A stretch of DNA of 64,000 bases from Thioalkalivibrio sp. ALJT. Lineage in GTDB: Bacteria > Pseudomonadota > Gammaproteobacteria > Ectothiorhodospirales > Ectothiorhodospiraceae. The translations under genes were made by a program, and so were the position numbers. The stretch's first letter is position 1; each line of letters begins with the position of its first letter. The notes beneath the pieces are model-generated. The model was not told where the DNA came from. It ran no database searches and worked only from the letters and a program-made list of their open reading frames with translations. This document shows positions 59,938 to 64,000 of this stretch, piece after piece. The DNA lies in the NCBI RefSeq assembly GCF_000381825.1, contig NZ_KB907132.1, positions 19,708 to 83,707 on the forward strand, given 5' to 3'.

Positions 59938-60228
59938 TTCCCGTCATTGCCAGATACCGCAGCAACTGCGGCAACGGCTCGGATCGTTCCAGTAATCATC
60001 CTTTCGCCCAGCCTGGACGCTCATTCCGGAAACCGCACCGGGCGGCGCGCGGACGGGGGGTGTCAGCTGGGAGAGTGGAGGTGGCCGTCGACAAGGAATC
60101 GCGCCAGGGTGAAGTCATGAAAGTAGCCCTGCGCAGCCCGGTTCGAGCTCAGCCGATCAAGCAGGCCAATCGCACGAACGAAACCGCGCAATGCCGCATA
60201 CTACATACCACTCCCGCAACCGGACCCG

Positions 60229-60924
60229 ATGTGCATGAGCGATCCAAGCGAAAACGCCCCAGGCCTGCCCCTGGAGCCGCCACTGGAGCCTGAAGAGGCC
60301 CGCGTGCTGGGCTGTCTGATCGAGAAGGCAGCGGCCACGCCGGAGAGCTACCCGCTGACCCTGAATGCCACGGTCACGGCGGCCAACCAGAAAACCAGCC
60401 GGCACCCGGTAATGAAGCTTGAGCCGGGCCAGGTCGGTCAGGCGCTGCGCAAGCTGGAGCAGCGCGGCCTGGTCAAAAGTGATGTCGGCGCCCGCGCGAC
60501 GCGCTACGCACACAAGGCCAACCACGTACTGGAGCTGACGCCGGGGCAGTCCGCGATCATCGGGCTGCTGCTGTTACGGGGCCCGCAAACGGTGGCCGAG
60601 CTGTATACGCGGGCCGAGCGCCTGCATGGTTTTGATGACCAGGAAGGGGTGCGCGACAACCTTCAGAGTCTGGCCGGGCGCGAAGCGCCTCTGATCACGG
60701 ACCTGGGCCGTGCCCCTGGCCAGCGCGAGGACCGCTACATGCACCGGCTGTGTGGTGAGATCGACGGCGAACGGCTGCAACGGTCGGTTGCCAGCGCGAG
60801 CCGAGCAGCCACTCCCGACAGCCCGGCCGTGACCGACCGGCTCAAGGCACTGGAAGCCCGGGTGGCCGAACTGGAGGCGCATCTGGGGTTGAAGAGCAGT
60901 GGTGCGGATGGGGCTGAGGACTGA
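60229..60924 (+). CDS. yceH: YceH-family (DUF480) protein
   Basis: Winged-helix DUF480 protein of unknown role. The 231-residue product (ATG 60229; ATG 60235 also possible) has PEEARVLGCLIEKAAATPESYPLTLNA, NQKTSRHPVMKLEPGQVG, ALRKLEQRGLVK and LTPGQSAIIGLLLLRGPQT, all family hallmarks with two winged-helix units. A coiled-coil ending (RLKALEARVAELEAHLG) follows. Monocistronic. The 392-base gap after it (60925-61316) shows no gene I can support. Confidence 0.92.
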   Translation: MCMSDPSENAPGLPLEPPLEPEEARVLGCLIEKAAATPESYPLTLNATVTAANQKTSRHPVMKLEPGQVGQALRKLEQRGLVKSDVGARATRYAHKANHVLELTPGQSAIIGLLLLRGPQTVAELYTRAERLHGFDDQEGVRDNLQSLAGREAPLITDLGRAPGQREDRYMHRLCGEIDGERLQRSVASASRAATPDSPAVTDRLKALEARVAELEAHLGLKSSGADGAED

Positions 60925-61316
60925 CCAGGGAGACTCTCAATTCGATGTCGCCCAGGCCACTAGGCCGTGCTGTGCGCCGCTGCCTTATCCGGCACGGCCG
61001 CACGCCAGTGGGTTTAGGTCGTGTCCTTTGAGCGAGAGTCCTCGAAAAAGGCAAGTTCAGAGCCCTGCGGTTTCTTGATTGGTGGTTGCCGCGGCCCCTG
61101 GGGGTTCGCAACGACGGGGGGATGTGTTGTGGGCGGGCAGCCTCTGGCCGATCCAGCGCCAGCCACGCCCCTTGGCCAGAGGGCCGGCCTCCCACAGCAG
61201 GGTGGGATGGGGCGGTAATTCATCGGTGGTCGGGATGCTGGCTGGTAGACTACCCCCTTCAGGGAGCGCAGCGTGCGGCGTCTCCTTAAGCCGAGTCCGG
61301 GTCTGATTGCCATTCC

Positions 61317-62456
61317 GTGAGAACCATCGCTCATCTCGATATGGATGCGTTTTATGCATCCGTGGATCTGCTCCGCTATCCGGAGCTGCGGGGGCGGCCC
61401 GCGGTGATCGGAGGGCGACGTCTCTCCGTGCCGGAGCGAGGGGCAGATTGGCGGTATCGGTTCGAACGGCTCGGCGATTATCGAGGGCGCGGTGTGGTGA
61501 CGACGGCGACCTACGAGGCGCGGGCGTTTGGGGTGCATTCCGGGATGGGGCTGATGAAGGCGGGGCAGCTGGCGCCGGATGCGGTTTTGTTGCCGGCGGA
61601 TTTCGATGCCTATCGCGCCTGTTCGCGTCAGTTCAAGCAGGTGGTCCGGGCGCGAGCCGATAAGGTCGAGGATCGCGGCATCGACGAGGTGTTTATCGAT
61701 CTGACCGATGTGAAGGGCGATCCGGTGGAGACGGCGCGAGGGATTCGCGATGCGGTGCAGGCCGAGACGGGGCTGTCTTGTTCCATCGGCCTGGCCGCTA
61801 ACAAGCTGCTGGCCAAGATCGCCTCGGATCTGGAGAAGCCGGCGGGGATGACGGTGCTGGGCGAAGGCGACCTCGAGGCGCGCATCTGGGCGCTGGAGGT
61901 GGGGAAGGTGAACGGTATAGGGCCAAAGGCGACCAAGCGCCTGAAAGCGCTGGGGATCGTCTCGATTGGCGATCTGGCGAAGGCCGATCTATATCGGTTG
62001 CGCCAGCATTTTGGCGAGACCTATGCCTGGTGGCTGTATGAGGTGGCCCATGGCCGGGACGACAGCCCCGTAATCACCGAGCGGGAGCCTAAATCCATCA
62101 GCCGAGAATCCACCTTCGAGCGGGACCTGCATCCACGGGCGGATCGCGACGAGCTGACTCGCATACTGGTGGCCCTGTGCGAACGGGTTGCCGGGGATCT
62201 CCATAGCAAGGGCTACTTGGGCCGGACGGTCGGGATCAAGTTGCGCTATAGCGATTTCCGCACGGTTACCCGCGACCTTACGCTGGACACGTGGACGGAC
62301 GACCCTCAGGCGATTCTGGCCGCGTCCCGTGACTGCTTGCGTCGGATCGACCTGGGTCAACCGCTGCGGCTGCTGGGCGTGCGCGTCACCAAGCTGGCCT
62401 CGGCGGCGCGGAACACCCGGTTGAAAGCCAGCCGACAAACGACGTTGCCCCTGTAG
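61317..62456 (+). CDS. dinB: DNA polymerase IV, Y-family
   Basis: Translesion polymerase. The 379-residue protein starts at GTG 61317 (MRTIAHLDMDAFYASVD), with catalytic Asp in HLDMDAFYASVD and the acidic pair in DRGIDEVFIDLTD. The thumb HhH region is NGIGPKATKRLKALGI, and the little-finger domain follows. The end QTTLPL is a beta-clamp-binding motif. About 20 extra residues (RRLSVPERGADWRYRFERLG) sit after strand 2 compared with E. coli, a known variant. No LexA box was seen in the 60 bases upstream. Confidence 0.94.
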   Translation: MRTIAHLDMDAFYASVDLLRYPELRGRPAVIGGRRLSVPERGADWRYRFERLGDYRGRGVVTTATYEARAFGVHSGMGLMKAGQLAPDAVLLPADFDAYRACSRQFKQVVRARADKVEDRGIDEVFIDLTDVKGDPVETARGIRDAVQAETGLSCSIGLAANKLLAKIASDLEKPAGMTVLGEGDLEARIWALEVGKVNGIGPKATKRLKALGIVSIGDLAKADLYRLRQHFGETYAWWLYEVAHGRDDSPVITEREPKSISRESTFERDLHPRADRDELTRILVALCERVAGDLHSKGYLGRTVGIKLRYSDFRTVTRDLTLDTWTDDPQAILAASRDCLRRIDLGQPLRLLGVRVTKLASAARNTRLKASRQTTLPL

Positions 62457-62505
62457 ATTCTCGCGGAGCACATTGCTGCTGCCACGTGGCGCGCGAGCAC
62501 CTTGA

Positions 62506-62709
62506 GGGGATGATGTCGAAGAACGACGAGTCCGGTATGCGCGGTTCGTGGAGCAGGGCGTCCCGGAACAGGGGCTGTCGCTGATGCGCGAGGCGCTGCA
62601 GCGCGGCCAACTCACCGGCAACTGGCGTTTTGTGGATGGGGTGGAGGAGGTCATCGGCTGTTGCATTGAGCGGCGGCGTCCAGGCCGTCCGCCGTCACGT
62701 CAGGCATGA
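62506..62709 (+). pseudogene. C-terminal remnant of a RAYT (Y1_Tnp) transposase
   Basis: In frame from 62506 to the TGA at 62707: DDVEERRVRYARFVEQGVPE, then a helical stretch LMREALQRGQLTGNWRFVDG and the ending ERRRPGRPPSRQA. This is the usual C-terminus of REP-associated tyrosine transposases (basic GRP tail). No catalytic HUH region remains upstream. The CTGTCCCCG motif begins 2 bases after its stop. Confidence 0.65.
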
Positions 62710-62710
62710 G

Positions 62711-62732
62711 AAATCAATCTGTCCCCGTTTTT
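62711..62732 (-). repeat. CGGGGACAGATTGATTT motif, site 4
   Basis: Minus-strand AACGGGGACAGATTGATTTC, 9 bases after the end of the ParE-like remnant and directly after the RAYT remnant on the plus strand. Confidence 0.8.
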
Positions 62733-62740
62733 CCCGCCCG

Positions 62741-62971
62741 TCATTCGCCGCCAAAATAGTCGTCCTCGCGCTGGTGCCGAAACGCCAGCAGGGTGACCGT
62801 CTCGGCATCGTCGATCTCGAACAGGGCAACATAACCCGAGCGCCCAAACGGAATCAGGAGTTCGCGGATGCGGGGGTGGTAGGCGTCGGCCATGCGGCAG
62901 CTCAGCGGAAAGCGCTCCAGGAGCGCCACTGCCTCGCCGATGGCGGCTCGGGCATGCGCCTCGGCCGTCGG
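62741..62971 (-). pseudogene. ParE/RelE-family toxin, N-terminally truncated
   Basis: The frame from 62971 to stop 62741 gives TAEAHARAAIGEAVALLERF, PRIRELLIPFGRSGYVALFE and TVTLLAFRHQREDDYFGGE, the last two-thirds of a ParE-like toxin. The first 20-30 residues are missing: a TAA precedes it at 62972-62974, next to unrelated repeat sequence. An in-frame GTG at 62929 could give a shorter product of unlikely activity. Confidence 0.7.
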
Positions 62972-63096
62972 TTACCTTGGTCCGACCCCGTCTTTCTGCC
63001 CGGCCGGGATAACAGTGTGACGCTTCGAAGAAGATGGGTGTCCACTTCCTCCGTCTTCTTCCGCAGGGTGCTCTCCATAGCCCTTTTAACAGGTGC

Positions 63097-63117
63097 TATA
63101 GTCCGCCCTAACGGCGG
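63097..63117 (+). promoter_or_regulatory. Extended -10 and operator-like palindrome for the orphan antitoxin
   Basis: TGCTATAGT gives an extended -10 (TATAGT 63097-63102). CCGCC-CTAAC-GGCGG (63103-63117) follows at the expected start of transcription, in place for autorepression. Confidence 0.45.
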
Positions 63118-63138
63118 CTTATGATGGAGCGGATTGCG

Positions 63139-63405
63139 ATGATCAAATTTTCCGAAGACCTGGTCCCCCTGACCGACCTGAAGACGAATCCCGGACGGGT
63201 TATGAAACACGTGGCCGAGGTTCACCGGCCCGTACTGCTGACTAGCCGGGGCAGGGGTGTTGCCGTGGTTCAGTCGGTGGCGGATTTCGAAAAGGCTGAG
63301 GAAGAGCGGGACTTCATGCGGGCCGTCGTCGCGGGTCTGGCGGACCTGGAGGCTGGTAGGGAAGTCTCGCTGGACGAGGCCAGGAAGCAGCTCGGTCTCA
63401 AATAG
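63139..63405 (+). CDS. Orphan Phd/YefM-family antitoxin
   Basis: The start chosen is ATG 63139 (MIKFSEDLVPLTDLKTNPGR); an ATG 18 bases earlier is in frame. The 88-residue product has the Phd fold: VMKHVAEVHRPVLLTSRGRG, VAVVQSVADFEKAEEERDFM and the ending LDEARKQLGLK. No toxin follows: the MITE starts exactly at the stop codon, whose TAG is TA plus the first MITE base. The last residues may therefore differ from the original. Confidence 0.85.
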   Translation: MIKFSEDLVPLTDLKTNPGRVMKHVAEVHRPVLLTSRGRGVAVVQSVADFEKAEEERDFMRAVVAGLADLEAGREVSLDEARKQLGLK

Positions 63406-63702
63406 GGAAACACTGATTAATGTACACACTCGCGTTGGTACCCCAGGTTTTCCGAGACAAGGCGCGGAGCGCAGCCGGTAGTGGTTCTACCGGCAAGGGC
63501 CGCAACGCAGGATCGGGGAACCTGGGGTACCAACCCCACCAACCATTCAATGCAGGGGCTCGGCCGCCCGTTGTTATCAAAAACGGGCGCGCACACGGCG
63601 TTGCGGTTCACCTGTAGCAGAATGACTGCACGGCAGTCACCGCGCCTTGTTCGCACGCAAAAGCGACTCGAGCGCGAGCGTGTACATTAATCAGTGTTTC
63701 CC
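63405..63702 (-). mobile_element. MITE, copy 2 (TA-flanked, 298 bp)
   Basis: Terminal inverted repeats GGGAAACACTGATTAATGTA (left) and its complement at the right end, flanked by TA at 63403-63404 and 63703-63704, the IS630/Tc1-mariner target type. The interior is homologous to the copy at 43750-44075 in opposite orientation. No coding capacity; hairpin GCCCGTT/AACGGGC is inside. Confidence 0.9.
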
Positions 63703-63772
63703 TAGTGTGCTTTAACATTAGTTCGTTATACAATATAGGCCATGGGTTGATCTCCATTTGAGAGGGGGCGTT

Positions 63773-64000
63773 ATGGCTCAACGTGGTCGCAAACCGATCA
63801 AGCTGGACCTGTCGGATGCTGAGCGTGCCGAGTTGCAGCAGTGGGTGCGGCGCCGCAAAACGCCAGCGGCCGAAAAGCAACGCGCGGAGCTGATTCTGGA
63901 CAGTTCCGAGGGCCTTTCCGGGCGAGACATCGCGGCCCGGCACCAGGTGTCGGTGCAAACGGTTTCCAAATGGCGAAGGCGTTTTGAGCGTTATCGGCTT
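63773..64000 (+). CDS. IS630-family transposase, 5' part
   Basis: ATG 63773 is preceded by GAGAGGGGG. The 76 visible residues begin MAQRGRKPIKLDLSDAERAE and contain a helix-turn-helix, LSGRDIAARHQVSVQTVSKW, then RRRFERYRL. This is the N-terminal DNA-binding part of IS630 transposases. The gene runs off the window. The AT-rich stretch 63705-63772, starting GTGTGCTTTAAC, should be the left end of the element. Confidence 0.8.
   Translation, partial: MAQRGRKPIKLDLSDAERAELQQWVRRRKTPAAEKQRAELILDSSEGLSGRDIAARHQVSVQTVSKWRRRFERYRL

Noticed and set aside
60109..60228. ATG-initiated plus-strand frame before yceH
   Set aside because: It has no start-site context or similarity, and overlaps the yceH leader.
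61014..61316. Possible minus-strand gene between yceH and dinB
   Set aside because: Several frames are open, but none has a ribosome site, family motif or balanced composition.

Overview
The window is GC-rich, densely coding chromosomal DNA from a gammaproteobacterium. Two blocks carry a gene order known from E. coli and relatives: miaB-ybeZ-ybeY-ybeX-lnt, and leuS-lptE-holA-(proA)-nadD-rsfS-rlmH. The xerD-dsbC pair is also conserved. The protein style, a PEP-CTERM-like secreted protein, many short dispersed repeats and IS630/RAYT remnants suggest a free-living, perhaps haloalkaliphilic member of the Chromatiales/Ectothiorhodospiraceae (Thioalkalivibrio-like). That placement is inference from gene content and was not tested.

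1-22.6 kb is mostly housekeeping: ssb, tRNA modification (miaB), RNA metabolism and envelope genes (ybeZ, ybeY, corC, lnt), a zinc-ribbon protein, a LonH-type protease, a DUF2189 membrane protein, then leuS-lptE-holA-proA-nadD-rsfS-rlmH-maf with many 1-17 nt overlaps. Next come holC-pepA on the minus strand and lptF-lptG plus a GDSL lipoprotein esterase on the plus strand. LptE, LptF and LptG are all LPS-transport parts. HolA and HolC are both DNA polymerase III holoenzyme subunits.

22.7-42.2 kb: RDD and PilZ proteins, the molybdenum cofactor set mobA-mobB-moeA, the NfeD-slipin membrane pair, xerD-dsbC, a CnoX-like thioredoxin, parE, glycerate kinase, a Spy/CpxP-like His-rich protein, a frameshifted cupin, and the proline catabolism pair putA-putP.

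42.2-64 kb is increasingly accessory. It holds two DUF3634 paralogues, a periplasmic glutathione peroxidase, a PEP-CTERM-like protein behind a sigma-54-like promoter, a nitroreductase, an unrecognised Gly-rich-tailed protein, and a molybdopterin oxidoreductase coupled to an ATP-grasp-like protein. It also holds an OmpW-like barrel, a NERD protein, an EnvZ/OmpR pair, small lipoprotein and membrane peptides, a ParA-CHAD pair, YefM-YoeB, YceH, DinB, a RAYT remnant, a truncated ParE toxin, an orphan Phd antitoxin and the start of an IS630 transposase. Gaps here are filled with several repeat families: a TA-flanked MITE in two copies, long-armed hairpins, a BIME-like repeat, and a recurrent CTGTCCCCG motif at gene 3' ends.

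The most interesting leads are the ParA-CHAD pair (possible polyphosphate-granule positioning), the oxidoreductase/ATP-grasp pair, the MITE whose end supplies the stop codon of both genes it follows, the 15-copy hexanucleotide repeat inside the NfeD protease loop, and the orientation-specific 3'-end motif linked to a RAYT remnant.
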